Below, one piece after another: positions 45,591 through 54,738 of a stretch of DNA of 64,000 bases (its first letter is position 1; each line of letters opens with the position of its first letter). Both the position numbers and the translations under genes were made by a program. The notes under the pieces were generated by a model, which did not search any database, was not told where the DNA came from, and was given only the letters and a program-made list of their open reading frames with translations. Source of the stretch: JBJEDU01 sp051872395 (lineage in GTDB: Bacteria > Bacillota_I > Bacilli_A > RFN20 > CAG-826); NCBI GenBank assembly GCA_051872395.1, contig JBJEDU010000031.1, positions 3,578 to 67,577 on the forward strand, read 5' to 3'.

Positions 45591-46175
45591 ATGTATAAAT
45601 TATTATTAGATTCTTCTTTAGATTTTTTATCTATCGGTATTTGTAAAGATGATATTATTATTGACACTATTTCATATGAAGCGTGGCAGAAACAATCTGA
45701 ACTCATGGTTTTTGAACTTGATAATATTTTAAAAAGAAATCAAATATCGTGCGATGAAATCGATTGTATCGCGGTGACAATTGGTCCTGGTTCATATACT
45801 GGAATTAGAATTGCTTTAACAATCGCGAAAATCTTTTCTTTAGCAAAAAATATTCCTTTAATTCCAATTTCTTCTTTACAAGCTTTATCAAAAAAGGACA
45901 CATACTCTATTACTTTAATTAATGCGAGAAGTAATAGAAGCTATTTCGCTGTTTACTATAATGAAACAAAAATTGAAGAAGACAAAGTGATGAAAAACGA
46001 AGATGTTTTAACCTATATTAATAATCATAAAAATTATACAATATGTGGGGATACAAAATATTTAAATATCGAAAGTGAACATGTCGATATTTTAAATGAA
46101 ATGAATAGAATATCCACTTATGTTCATTCAGTGGACAACCCCGATTTAGTGAAACCAGTTTACTTAAAAGATTAA
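45591..46175 (+). CDS. tsaB: tRNA t6A synthesis scaffold TsaB
   Basis: TsaB is the ASKHA-fold partner of TsaD. At 194 aa it has the diagnostic TIGPGSYTGIRIALTIAK and the start LLLDSSLDFLSIG. It sits between tsaE and rimI in the same order as in many Firmicutes. Confidence 0.95.
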   Translation: MYKLLLDSSLDFLSIGICKDDIIIDTISYEAWQKQSELMVFELDNILKRNQISCDEIDCIAVTIGPGSYTGIRIALTIAKIFSLAKNIPLIPISSLQALSKKDTYSITLINARSNRSYFAVYYNETKIEEDKVMKNEDVLTYINNHKNYTICGDTKYLNIESEHVDILNEMNRISTYVHSVDNPDLVKPVYLKD

Positions 46176-46176
46176 T

Positions 46177-46650
46177 ATGAATTATTTATTTAATATAAGA
46201 GAAATGACGCTTCTTGATTTAAATGAAATTGAGAAGATTGAAAGTGAATGCTTTTCCACAGATAAGTGGGATGTAAAACAATTAAAAGAGGAGTTAACTG
46301 ACAAAGAATTTAAATGTCCAATAGTGATTGAAATATATACTCCAAACGGCTATATCATCGTTGGTTATGCGATATATTATGTGACATTCTCAAGCGCTTC
46401 AATTGCTAAAATCGCTATTAAAAAAGAATATCGCCATAATGGATTAGCGAAATCATTAATGGAAGAAATAGAAAAAGATTGTTATGTTAAAAAAGTCATG
46501 AATTTAACGTTAGAAGTCCGCATATCTAATGTTTCTGCAATAAATTTATACAAAAAATGCGGTTTTCAAGAAGTTGTTATCAAGCCACATTATTATAGTG
46601 ATGGCGAAGATGCGATATATATGATAAAGGAGGTAAAATCACAATTATGA
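46177..46650 (+). CDS. rimI: Ribosomal-protein-alanine N-acetyltransferase RimI-like (GNAT)
   Basis: The 157-aa protein has a GNAT fold with REMTLLDLNEIEKIESECF at the start, the acetyl-CoA loop region KKEYRHNGLAKSLMEE, and LEVRISNVSAINLYKKCGFQ near the end. The tsaB-rimI-tsaD order is standard in Firmicutes. RimI acetylates the N-terminus of ribosomal protein S18. It overlaps tsaD by 4 bp (46647-46650). Confidence 0.92.
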   Translation: MNYLFNIREMTLLDLNEIEKIESECFSTDKWDVKQLKEELTDKEFKCPIVIEIYTPNGYIIVGYAIYYVTFSSASIAKIAIKKEYRHNGLAKSLMEEIEKDCYVKKVMNLTLEVRISNVSAINLYKKCGFQEVVIKPHYYSDGEDAIYMIKEVKSQL

Positions 46651-47663
46651 GTTTAACAATAATGGCTTTAGAGAGTAGCTGTGATGAAACAGCGTGCGCA
46701 ATTATAAAAGATAATGTGCTATTAGCGAATATTGTTTCTTCACAAGTTGATGTTCATAAAAAGTATGGTGGAGTTATGCCAGAGATTGCCTCTCGACTTC
46801 ATAATGAAAATATTACTATAGTCATAAAAGAAGCATTAGAAGTTGCAAAAGTTAAATTAGAAGACATTGATGCTTTCGCTGTGACGAGAGGACCTGGATT
46901 AATTGGAGCGCTTCATGTTGGTTTACAAGCGATGAAAACTTTATCGATGATCTATCAAAAACCTCTCATTCCAGTTCATCATTTAGCAGGTCATATTTAC
47001 GCGAATGAATATGTTGATAATTTAACCTTCCCTCTTCTTGCAGTAGTCACCTCTGGTGGCAATAGTGAATTCGTCTATATGGAAGAAGATATGAAATTTA
47101 AAGTTATTGGAGAAACTAGAGATGATGCGATAGGGGAATGCTATGACAAAGTCGCGAGAGTGCTTGGTCTATCTTATCCAGGTGGAGTTATCATCGACAA
47201 ATTAGCGAAAGAAGGAAAACATACTTATGAACTTCCTATCCCATTAAAAGGAGAAGATACTTTAGATTTATCTTATTCTGGATTAAAAACACATGTCTTA
47301 AATCTCGTTCATAATCTTGAACAAAAGGGTCAAAAAGTTAATGTCAATGATATGTGTACTTCTTTTCAAATAACCGCGATTGATGAAATTGTAAAAAAAG
47401 CTGTTAAGGCCGTAAAAAAATATAATGTCAAAGAGGTCGTTTTAGCGGGTGGGGTCAGTGCGAATTCATGCCTCAGAACAAGAATGAAAGAAGAAATGGA
47501 TAAATTACACATTAAAATTATTATTCCTCCTTTGTGGTGTACGACTGATAACGCTGCGATGATTGCGAAAGTCGCTACTAAACTTTATGAAAGAAAAGTT
47601 TTTGCTCCTTTATCTATTGGAGTTGATCCAAATTGGTCAATTGAAGATTATATGAATTTTTAA
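46647..47663 (+). CDS. tsaD: tRNA t6A transferase TsaD
   Basis: TsaD transfers the threonylcarbamoyl group to A37 of tRNA. The 338-aa protein has the ASKHA start (MALESSCDETACAII), the metal site VHHLAGHIYANE, SGGNSEFV, and LAGGVSANSCLR. It ends the tsa block; a 61-bp spacer separates asnS. Confidence 0.97.
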   Translation: MSLTIMALESSCDETACAIIKDNVLLANIVSSQVDVHKKYGGVMPEIASRLHNENITIVIKEALEVAKVKLEDIDAFAVTRGPGLIGALHVGLQAMKTLSMIYQKPLIPVHHLAGHIYANEYVDNLTFPLLAVVTSGGNSEFVYMEEDMKFKVIGETRDDAIGECYDKVARVLGLSYPGGVIIDKLAKEGKHTYELPIPLKGEDTLDLSYSGLKTHVLNLVHNLEQKGQKVNVNDMCTSFQITAIDEIVKKAVKAVKKYNVKEVVLAGGVSANSCLRTRMKEEMDKLHIKIIIPPLWCTTDNAAMIAKVATKLYERKVFAPLSIGVDPNWSIEDYMNF

Positions 47664-47724
47664 GTGACTAAAATAAATACAATATGTAGTATTATTAATA
47701 AATAATGTAAGGAAATAAAATCTT

Positions 47725-49098
47725 ATGAAACAAAAAGCAACTTTAATTAAGTATTTATTTGAATCCGTTAATGGTGAACATTTAAAGGAAGTATTAGTGC
47801 AAGGTTGGGTTAAAACCAATCGTGATAATGGTTCCGTTGGTTTCATTGAATTAAATGATGGGTCAACCTTTAAAAATGTTCAATTAGTATATACTAAAGA
47901 TACCCCAAATTATGAAATATTAACCGCTTTACGAACTGGTAGTTGTATTTCTTGTGTTGGTGAAGTCGTTTATACTCCAGAAATGAAGCAACCTTTAGAA
48001 CTTCATGTTTTAAGTGTCAAATTAGAAGGCGATATCGAAGAAGATTATCCACTTCAAAAAAAGAGACACTCATTTGAATTTTTACGAGATATTGCTCATT
48101 TAAGAGTTAGAAGCAATACATTTAACGCCGTATTTAGAGTGAGAAATGTTTTGACTATGGCCATTCATGAATTTTTCCAATCTCATGATTTTATGTATGT
48201 TCACACTCCAGACATTACTACAAATGATGGGGAAGGTGCAGGAAATGTTTTTGATGTCGTTACCCATGACAATGAAGATGAAAATTCATTTTTTAATCAT
48301 AAAGTAAATTTAACAGTGACTGGTCAACTTCATGTTGAACCTTTCGCTTTAGCGTTTAGAAATGTTTATACTTTTGGACCAGTATTCCGGGCAGAACATT
48401 CTAACACTGTTCGACATGCTTCAGAATTTTGGATGGTCGAACCTGAAATGGCGTTCGCGGATTTAAGCGATAATATGGATATTATTGAAGAATGTATTAA
48501 ATATTGCATTAATACTGTTTTCACTAAATGTCCTGATGAAATGAATTTTTTCAATACAATGATTGATAAAACTTTGATTAAAAGATTAAAACTTGTAGCC
48601 TCTTCTTCTTTTAAAAGAATGACTTATAGCGAGGCTATTGAATTATTGCTTAAAGCAAAAGAAGAAGGTGTTAAATTCGATAATCCTAATATTTATTGGG
48701 GTATGGATTTACAAAGTGAACACGAAAGATATATCACTGAAAAGATTGTTAATGGTCCAGTTTTCTTAATTAATTATCCAAAAGAAATTAAATCATTTTA
48801 TATGCGTGAAAATGATGATGGAAAAACAGTGGCAGCTTGTGATTTATTAGTGCCTGCTGTTGGCGAATTAGTGGGTGGTTCACAACGTGAAGAAAGAAAA
48901 GAAAAACTCGAAAAGAAAATGGATGAACTTCATATCAAAGATGGTCTTGATTGGTATTTAGACACTCGTCGATACGGAGGATGTTATCATTCTGGATTTG
49001 GTATTGGATTCGACCGTTTATTAATGTATGTGACTGGAATGAACAATATTCGTGATGTTCAACCTTATCCTCGTAATTCAAATACGATAAAATATTAA
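47725..49098 (+). CDS. asnS: Asparaginyl-tRNA synthetase
   Basis: AsnRS charges tRNA-Asn directly. The 457-aa protein has an N-terminal OB-fold anticodon-binding domain (VLVQGWVKTNRDNGSVGFIE), class-II motif 2 (FGPVFRAEHSNTVRHASEFW) and motif 3 (GFGIGFDRLLMYVTG). AAGGAAAT precedes the ATG. Because GatCAB is also in the window, AsnRS here suggests the amidotransferase is needed mainly for Gln-tRNA. Confidence 0.96.
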   Translation: MKQKATLIKYLFESVNGEHLKEVLVQGWVKTNRDNGSVGFIELNDGSTFKNVQLVYTKDTPNYEILTALRTGSCISCVGEVVYTPEMKQPLELHVLSVKLEGDIEEDYPLQKKRHSFEFLRDIAHLRVRSNTFNAVFRVRNVLTMAIHEFFQSHDFMYVHTPDITTNDGEGAGNVFDVVTHDNEDENSFFNHKVNLTVTGQLHVEPFALAFRNVYTFGPVFRAEHSNTVRHASEFWMVEPEMAFADLSDNMDIIEECIKYCINTVFTKCPDEMNFFNTMIDKTLIKRLKLVASSSFKRMTYSEAIELLLKAKEEGVKFDNPNIYWGMDLQSEHERYITEKIVNGPVFLINYPKEIKSFYMRENDDGKTVAACDLLVPAVGELVGGSQREERKEKLEKKMDELHIKDGLDWYLDTRRYGGCYHSGFGIGFDRLLMYVTGMNNIRDVQPYPRNSNTIKY

Positions 49099-49109
49099 TG
49101 TAAATAATT

Positions 49110-49256
49110 ATGAAAAAAGTAAAAGTATATAGCGAAGACGAATTAGCGAGAATTAAAAAATCCCGATTTAGAATTATGTGTTTACTAATCGGAATCGATG
49201 TATTTTTACTTGTTTATTTAGTGATTGAAATAATAATGGTATTTGTTAAAAAATAA
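49110..49256 (+). CDS. Small 48-aa single-pass membrane protein
   Basis: A short reading frame 11 bp after asnS starts MKKVKVYSEDELARIKKSRF and ends with a hydrophobic helix (about 21-44) and VKK. The layout, charged N-terminal half then one membrane segment, is that of a small membrane protein. No Shine-Dalgarno sequence is evident; reinitiation after asnS is possible. It ends 7 bp from the convergent gene, with an AT-rich hairpin at about 49252-49272. Confidence 0.55.
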   Translation: MKKVKVYSEDELARIKKSRFRIMCLLIGIDVFLLVYLVIEIIMVFVKK

Positions 49257-49263
49257 TTAAAAG

Positions 49264-50001
49264 TTAATTATTTGTTTCAGTATCTGCCGCGGATTCTTTC
49301 GCGGCTTTTTCTTTGTTTAATTCCTCTTTCGCGGAATCTATAACCATCGGATCAACTTTTGAATAATCATCTTGACGGAATCCATCTAATGATTTTTCAA
49401 ATACTGAATGCACTAATTTGTATAAACGATAACTTCTTGCAATTAAACATTGAACAGCGATTAAATACCACACCGCACCTACCAAGAATAGTGGTGCGAA
49501 TATATATGAACCAATCGCACTGACTTCAAAGTGAGGGGTATTAAGTAAAGGTGGGAAATCACCAATAATGGTCATTCCAAAAAACTTAATATATATCGAT
49601 GGTTCACTAAAATCCCAAAGGAAAAGTAATGTTGTAAAGCCAGTCTTTTTATAATCGAAGATGTTATAAGAGAAATCATCTAAGATAATGTCGTTAATTA
49701 ATAAGGCGACAAAGGCTAAAATAATTAACAAAAATGGAATGGAAGCATTTTTAAAAAACTCTCTCCAATTTTTCTTTCTTCCATATCTTCTTAAATGTTT
49801 TTTATCGGTGACTACTTTCGCCACTAAAACATCGTGCACTAAAGTATCCATCTTTTTTCCTTGCCATTTCATTAATCTAGCGATTAACATTCCAATTAAT
49901 CCAATGAGGACAAAGACTAATATAAAAATTAATAAGAAGGCAAAAATAACTCTCTTATCTGATTCACTTAGTTTCACTAAAAAATTCATACTAGTCATCA
50001 T
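49264..50001 (-). CDS. Unrecognised multi-pass membrane protein
   Basis: The 245-aa protein has membrane segments at about 14-38, 90-108 and 163-190 and an acidic Glu/Ala-rich C-terminal tail (KEELNKEKAAKESAADTETN). I do not recognise it. The frame is open from a TTG at 50022, but the ATG at 50001 (MMTSMNF) follows GAGGCAAAG and overlaps the upstream gene by 11 bp, so it is preferred. It is the last gene of a three-gene minus-strand operon. Confidence 0.7.
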   Translation of the reverse strand: MMTSMNFLVKLSESDKRVIFAFLLIFILVFVLIGLIGMLIARLMKWQGKKMDTLVHDVLVAKVVTDKKHLRRYGRKKNWREFFKNASIPFLLIILAFVALLINDIILDDFSYNIFDYKKTGFTTLLFLWDFSEPSIYIKFFGMTIIGDFPPLLNTPHFEVSAIGSYIFAPLFLVGAVWYLIAVQCLIARSYRLYKLVHSVFEKSLDGFRQDDYSKVDPMVIDSAKEELNKEKAAKESAADTETNN

Positions 50002-50749
50002 CTTTGCCTCGATAACTATCAAAAGTTACCCCACTTGTGGTTTCTTCCTCATCTTCATCATCCATAGAAAAATCATAATCATCTTCATTTACTGAGGTTC
50101 CTTTTGGAGTGTAGAAATGGCTTTTATTAGAAACTTGGTCAAGTGTTGTTTTATTAACTGGTTTATTTTCTTCTTGATAGATTTCATCTTCATGAGGAAT
50201 TGGTTCTTCTAAAAAGTTATATTCTTCTTCCTCTTCTATTTCATCTTCGTTAATTATTTCTTCATTATTTACTTCTATTTGTTTACTTGTTTTAGAAGGG
50301 TTTCGAGAAATATGAATAATATTTTCATCTTCCTCTTTTTTATCGATAAACGGGATTTGTTCAACAGAATTATTTTCAAGTGGTAATCGATTATTTTCAA
50401 CTTGATCAATGACATCTTTCGCGGTCATGTTTTTAAATTTTTCTTCAGAGACAATAATAATATTATTAGTGGTCGTATTAGTCTCATTGACTGTTTGTCC
50501 ACCAGTCTTCGCAGCGATAATCTTTTGATGAATGTCTTTACTTTTATGCAAAATTAAATCTGCTTCGATATCTTCCTCTAAAGGAGAAAAAATGGTTTTT
50601 GCTTTAAAAAATAATATGACACTTTTAATTGATAAATATAAAAGGATAAAAACTCCAACGACACTATAAAGGGCTAATAAAAGCACGATAAAAGGAAGAA
50701 AAATTACATATAACACTCCTCGACCAAAGCTTTTAAAAAATCCTGACAT
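49991..50749 (-). CDS. Unrecognised membrane-anchored acidic protein
   Basis: One long or two short membrane segments (about 8-50) are followed by about 200 acidic, low-complexity cytoplasmic residues (runs such as NEDEIEEEEEYNFLEEP). No enzyme motif is visible; the tail looks disordered and may be a protein-binding platform. It lies 16 bp after the YybS-like gene and overlaps the next gene by 11 bp. Confidence 0.65.
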   Translation of the reverse strand: MSGFFKSFGRGVLYVIFLPFIVLLLALYSVVGVFILLYLSIKSVILFFKAKTIFSPLEEDIEADLILHKSKDIHQKIIAAKTGGQTVNETNTTTNNIIIVSEEKFKNMTAKDVIDQVENNRLPLENNSVEQIPFIDKKEEDENIIHISRNPSKTSKQIEVNNEEIINEDEIEEEEEYNFLEEPIPHEDEIYQEENKPVNKTTLDQVSNKSHFYTPKGTSVNEDDYDFSMDDEDEEETTSGVTFDSYRGKDDD

Positions 50750-50765
50750 AAATTACCTAGTAAAT

Positions 50766-51698
50766 CTATTTTATATTTATTTTCTTTTTAAATAAATATT
50801 TATTAGTAAATGCAACAACATCGAAAAGAATAAATAAAATTTGAATGAGTAATAGCCCATATGGATTATTTATTTTTTCATAAAATAAACCAAATAAAAT
50901 GATAAAAACAAAGAAAGAAAAAATGTAACCTATATATAAAAATGTGCGTTTGTTTTTAAAAGAATCAATAAAAACATAAACGAAGAAATATAAACCAAAA
51001 AACATAAATAAATATGAAAGTGGTCCAAAAATATATTTATCAGCGATTGGTTCTTTAATAAAAGAAAGTATTAATGAAATTAAGGAAAATATAACGATTA
51101 CTAACATATAAACATATGGCTTAATTTTATTGTCATTAACATTATAATCAAACTTCACTAATTCATCTTTGATGATAATAAAAGATAAACTAATTTGAGT
51201 TAAAGATAAAAAGAAAATGAAAGAATATGAGATGAAATCTAAATATTTATAATTATTTAAATTCACTATTGAAGCGAAGACACTGATGATATCAATATGT
51301 AATAAAACATCAATTAAAGGAATTGATAAAATAGTTAAAATGGTTTGAATAATACTCGAAATAAAGATGATTAAAGATGAATGAACTTTATGTAATAAAA
51401 GAACTCCAAAAATAAAACCAGATATCAAAGAAGGAATGACATAAAATAGTGTGTCTGAAATGTTATAAATAGTGACTAATAGACATAGTGTTATAGTGAC
51501 AAAAGCGTATATTAAAAAATATCGTTTTTTGCAGTATAAAGTTACGATTGTACTAGTTAAAGGTAAAACAAAAACGATTAAGATAACTAAAACTGGCGAT
51601 AAACTAGTTAATAAAACAAAAACGACATTTATCGCGGCCATAACCGCCATATAGACAATATTATCGACAAGTTTTTCTTTCTTGGTAAAAAATTTCAT
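50766..51698 (-). CDS. Polytopic membrane protein, YybS/DUF2232-like
   Basis: The 310-aa protein has about eight membrane segments. The N-terminal part (VYMAVMAAINVVFVLLTSLS, later LISGFIFGVLLLHK) looks like the S-component-like half of YybS/DUF2232 proteins. In Bacillus yybS is next to gdpP/rplI; here gdpP is nearly 40 kb away and the neighbours are unknown membrane proteins. The family match is tentative. Confidence 0.55.
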   Translation of the reverse strand: MKFFTKKEKLVDNIVYMAVMAAINVVFVLLTSLSPVLVILIVFVLPLTSTIVTLYCKKRYFLIYAFVTITLCLLVTIYNISDTLFYVIPSLISGFIFGVLLLHKVHSSLIIFISSIIQTILTILSIPLIDVLLHIDIISVFASIVNLNNYKYLDFISYSFIFFLSLTQISLSFIIIKDELVKFDYNVNDNKIKPYVYMLVIVIFSLISLILSFIKEPIADKYIFGPLSYLFMFFGLYFFVYVFIDSFKNKRTFLYIGYIFSFFVFIILFGLFYEKINNPYGLLLIQILFILFDVVAFTNKYLFKKKINIK

Positions 51699-51815
51699 AA
51701 AATCGTATAAGTTAATTTTACATTAAAAATAATATATTTGTGATATTTTCAATAGTCAGGATAATTATTAAATTTATTTTTAATCAAAATCAATAATTTG
51801 CCCTATATAAATAAT

Positions 51816-52271
51816 ATGAAGCATTTTCCTTTCATATTTACTATTTTACTATTACCAATTTTTACTTCCTGTCATAAAAATAATGATGAATCTAGTTTAT
51901 TAAATAACGCTAAAAATCATTCATATGAAGAAGTAAAAGATTATTTTATAACCTTTGATGAAATCTTTTTAAAAGAAGAATATTCATATTATGTATATTT
52001 CTTTTCATATCAATGTGTTCATTGTAACAACATTAAAAACGAAGTTATTGAATATGCATTAAATGAAAATAATGAACGTATATATTTCATCCATTTTGAA
52101 TCTGATTTTCCTCGATGTGACGATATTCATTTCTCTTTAGTGGGCATTAATAAAATTGAAGATGTTTGTTTAGTAGGCACGCCCTCACTATTAGAAATAA
52201 AAGATAAACAAATAAGTGAATATCGACTTGGAGAAGAAGAGGTAATTTCTCTTTTATTAAACAAGCAATAA
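51816..52271 (+). CDS. Thioredoxin-like lipoprotein with CxxC
   Basis: A short signal peptide with lipobox IFTSC (Cys about 20) precedes a small thioredoxin-like domain: YYVYFFSYQCVHCNNIKNEV carries the CVHC active site, then IYFIHFESDF, VGTPSLLEI with the cis-Pro, and a final helix. At 151 aa it is a minimal surface thiol-disulfide protein. The ATG at 51816 gives a proper signal peptide; the TTG at 51798 would not. A TATATAAA-like box lies 4-6 nt before the ATG. Confidence 0.8.
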   Translation: MKHFPFIFTILLLPIFTSCHKNNDESSLLNNAKNHSYEEVKDYFITFDEIFLKEEYSYYVYFFSYQCVHCNNIKNEVIEYALNENNERIYFIHFESDFPRCDDIHFSLVGINKIEDVCLVGTPSLLEIKDKQISEYRLGEEEVISLLLNKQ

Positions 52272-52309
52272 TTCAAAACTATTTAATGACTATATTTATG
52301 ATATTTTTC

Positions 52310-52338
52310 TTGAAAGAAGAATAGCTTACAAATGATAA
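52310..52338 (+). promoter_or_regulatory. Promoter for a candidate small RNA upstream of pcrA
   Basis: TTGAAA (52310-52315), a 17-bp spacer and TGATAA (52333-52338) form a near-consensus sigma-A promoter pointing into the gene-free stretch before pcrA. Transcription would start near 52342-52345. Confidence 0.5.
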
Positions 52339-52341
52339 AAT

Positions 52342-52442
52342 AGGTGTCAAATTTGGAAGACAATAAATTTCACAGTGTTTAGTCAGATTAAAGACCTTAA
52401 AACCCAATCGAACAGTGGTAGCGCACCTTAAAACGCTTTTTT
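52342..52442 (+). ncRNA. Candidate structured small RNA or leader upstream of pcrA
   Basis: The spacer 52272-52488 holds no convincing protein frame. Behind the promoter, AGGTG (52342-52346) can pair with CACCT (52424-52428), closing a domain that contains an internal AAATTT/AAATTT hairpin. TTAAAACGC and a TTTTTT run follow, like a terminator. ACCTTAAAAC occurs twice (52394-52403 and 52425-52434). I do not recognise a known RNA family. It could also be the pcrA leader. Confidence 0.35.
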
Positions 52443-52488
52443 ATTTATTATAGGTCTATTTCGTGATAATATATTGAATACAATATAT

Positions 52489-54729
52489 ATGGACTATAAA
52501 AAAGAATTAAATGATAAACAATATGAAGCGGTAAGCTCCACTAAACAATACTTAAGAATTATTGCTGGTGCAGGAAGTGGAAAAACGCGTGTTTTAACAT
52601 ATCGTATCGCTTATTTAATCGAGAACATGGATGTCTTTCCAAGTGAAATTTTAGCGATTACTTTTACCAACAAAGTTGCGAATGAAATGAAGGAAAGATT
52701 AGCGAAATTAGTGAGCAAAGATTTTAAAAACTTGCTCATTAAAACCTTCCATTCTTTTTGTTGCTATTTCTTAAGAAGAGAAATTGGAGCGATTTCTTTT
52801 CCAAGAAATTTTGTCATTCTCGATGAAGAAGACCAAACAAAAATTATTAAAGATATCGCTAGCGAACTCAGTTATCGTCGTTCTGATCCAATTGTCAATA
52901 AAGCCCTTCATTATATTTCAAACAATAAACTACATAATAAATATCCAGATGATATTAATACCTCTTCATTTATTAGTGATGAAGAAAAAGCATGTTTTAA
53001 ATTTTATGAATTATATGAAGAAAAGAAAAATCTTTTATTCGCTTTAGATTTTGATGATTTGATTTTAAAAACGATATATATTTTGGAACATTTTATCGAT
53101 ATTAGAATTCGTTGGTCTAATTATTTTACTCACATTCTCGTTGATGAATTTCAAGATACCAACGATGTCGAATATAAATTACTTAAACTACTCTGTTCTC
53201 CACATACTTCTTTGTATGTCGTTGGTGATCCAGACCAGACCATCTATACTTGGAGAGGCGCGAATCAAGACATCATCTTAAATTTCGATAAAAACTTTAA
53301 AGGTAATCAAACAATTGTTTTAGAAAGAAATTATCGTAGTACTAGAAACATTCTTGATAGTGCGAATAAACTCATTGGTCACAATAAAATGAGAATCAAA
53401 AAAGATTTGTTTTCATTAAATGAAATTGGCGACCCAATTATTATAAATGCGTCCTCAACTTCAAAAAGTGAAGCGCGTTATGTCGTCAGTGAGATTAAAA
53501 GGTTAAAATCAATCGATGCATATGACTATCGAGATATTGCCGTTTTATATCGCTCTAACTATGTGTCGATGGAATTTGAACAAGAGTTAGTGAGTAAAAA
53601 TGTTCCTTATCGAATTTACGGTGGTTTAAAGTTTTATCAACGAAAAGAAATCAAGGACGTTTTAGCGTATTTCCATCTCGTTTCAAACGTTAAAGATGAT
53701 ATTTCTTTTGAACGTATTATGAACGTTCCTCGTCGTGGTATCGGTTCTCAAACTCAAGATATTATCAAAAAAGAAGCGATAGAAAATCATATGTCGATGT
53801 ATGAATATATTGCTTCTATCGATATTTCAAATCATCAATCTGAGATACCTAATCGCACGATTAACGCTTTGAAATTGATGATTTATCAAATTGATAAAGC
53901 CAGAGAAGAAATAAATAAAGACGAAGAAGTATTTTCTAAAATCTTAGAAGATATGATTACTTATTTTGGATATTTTGAATATCTCAAAAAAGAAGATGAT
54001 GCGGATGACCGCATATCAAACGTCAAAGCATTATTTACTGATTTGCGTAGTTATTTACATAACAATCCAGAATCTTCTTTTGACGAATATTTACAAAACA
54101 TTGCTTTGATATCCGCGCAGGATGAATTAATTGATGGAGATTATGTCACACTTATGACTGCCCATACCGCGAAAGGATTAGAATATCCAGTCATCTTTGT
54201 CGTAAGGTTCAATAATGGAGTTTTCCCTAATAATCGAGCGTTATTAGAAAGTGGATTTACTGCCTTAGAGGAAGAGCGTCGTTTAGCGTACGTTGCTTTT
54301 ACTAGAGCAAAAAAGAAATTATATATAACATATAATACCGATTATAATTATGTTGTTGGGGGAGTTCTTCAACCCAGTTCATTTATTAGTGAAAGTGGTA
54401 ATAACACTAATCGAAATTCTATCAATAATTTTTATTCATCATCAAATAAGAAAAAAGAATATCATTTTTATGATGATGACACTCCATTTAACTTCTCTCA
54501 ACTAAACGAAGAAAGAGAATATAAAAAAGAAAATAAACCTTCGATTAAAAGCCAATTATCTAATAATGGAAACTCTATTGAATGGAAAGTTGGAGATAGT
54601 TTAATTCATCAAACTTTAGGAAGAGGAAAAGTTATCGAATTAGAGGGAGATGGAATCATTAAAGTTGATTTTGAAAATAATGGAATTAAATCAATATTAG
54701 GAAATCACAAAATGGTGAAGAAAGGATAA
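52489..54729 (+). CDS. pcrA: ATP-dependent DNA helicase PcrA/UvrD
   Basis: This superfamily-1 helicase acts in repair and transcription-coupled processes. The 746-aa protein has Walker A AGAGSGKT (26-33), DEFQDTN, VVGDPDQTIYTWRGA, LERNYRS, TAHTAKGLEYPVIF and VAFTRAKKKLYIT. The C-terminal Tudor-like module (WKVGDSLIHQTLGRGKVIEL) is the RNA-polymerase-binding domain of PcrA. The ATG at 52489 is chosen; a TTG at 52474 is also in frame. It lies 9 bp before ligA, the classic pcrA-ligA pair. Confidence 0.96.
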   Translation: MDYKKELNDKQYEAVSSTKQYLRIIAGAGSGKTRVLTYRIAYLIENMDVFPSEILAITFTNKVANEMKERLAKLVSKDFKNLLIKTFHSFCCYFLRREIGAISFPRNFVILDEEDQTKIIKDIASELSYRRSDPIVNKALHYISNNKLHNKYPDDINTSSFISDEEKACFKFYELYEEKKNLLFALDFDDLILKTIYILEHFIDIRIRWSNYFTHILVDEFQDTNDVEYKLLKLLCSPHTSLYVVGDPDQTIYTWRGANQDIILNFDKNFKGNQTIVLERNYRSTRNILDSANKLIGHNKMRIKKDLFSLNEIGDPIIINASSTSKSEARYVVSEIKRLKSIDAYDYRDIAVLYRSNYVSMEFEQELVSKNVPYRIYGGLKFYQRKEIKDVLAYFHLVSNVKDDISFERIMNVPRRGIGSQTQDIIKKEAIENHMSMYEYIASIDISNHQSEIPNRTINALKLMIYQIDKAREEINKDEEVFSKILEDMITYFGYFEYLKKEDDADDRISNVKALFTDLRSYLHNNPESSFDEYLQNIALISAQDELIDGDYVTLMTAHTAKGLEYPVIFVVRFNNGVFPNNRALLESGFTALEEERRLAYVAFTRAKKKLYITYNTDYNYVVGGVLQPSSFISESGNNTNRNSINNFYSSSNKKKEYHFYDDDTPFNFSQLNEEREYKKENKPSIKSQLSNNGNSIEWKVGDSLIHQTLGRGKVIELEGDGIIKVDFENNGIKSILGNHKMVKKG

Positions 54730-54738
54730 TATCAATAT

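Noticed and set aside
52401..52430. A tRNA-like stretch (CAGTGGTAGCGC, ATCGAAC) in the pcrA leader
   Set aside because: The bases resemble D-loop and T-loop consensus, but no D-stem, T-stem or acceptor with CCA can be folded.
52474..52488. TTG start for pcrA
   Set aside because: The ATG five codons later gives a natural PcrA N-terminus; neither has a Shine-Dalgarno sequence, so this is a preference rather than proof.
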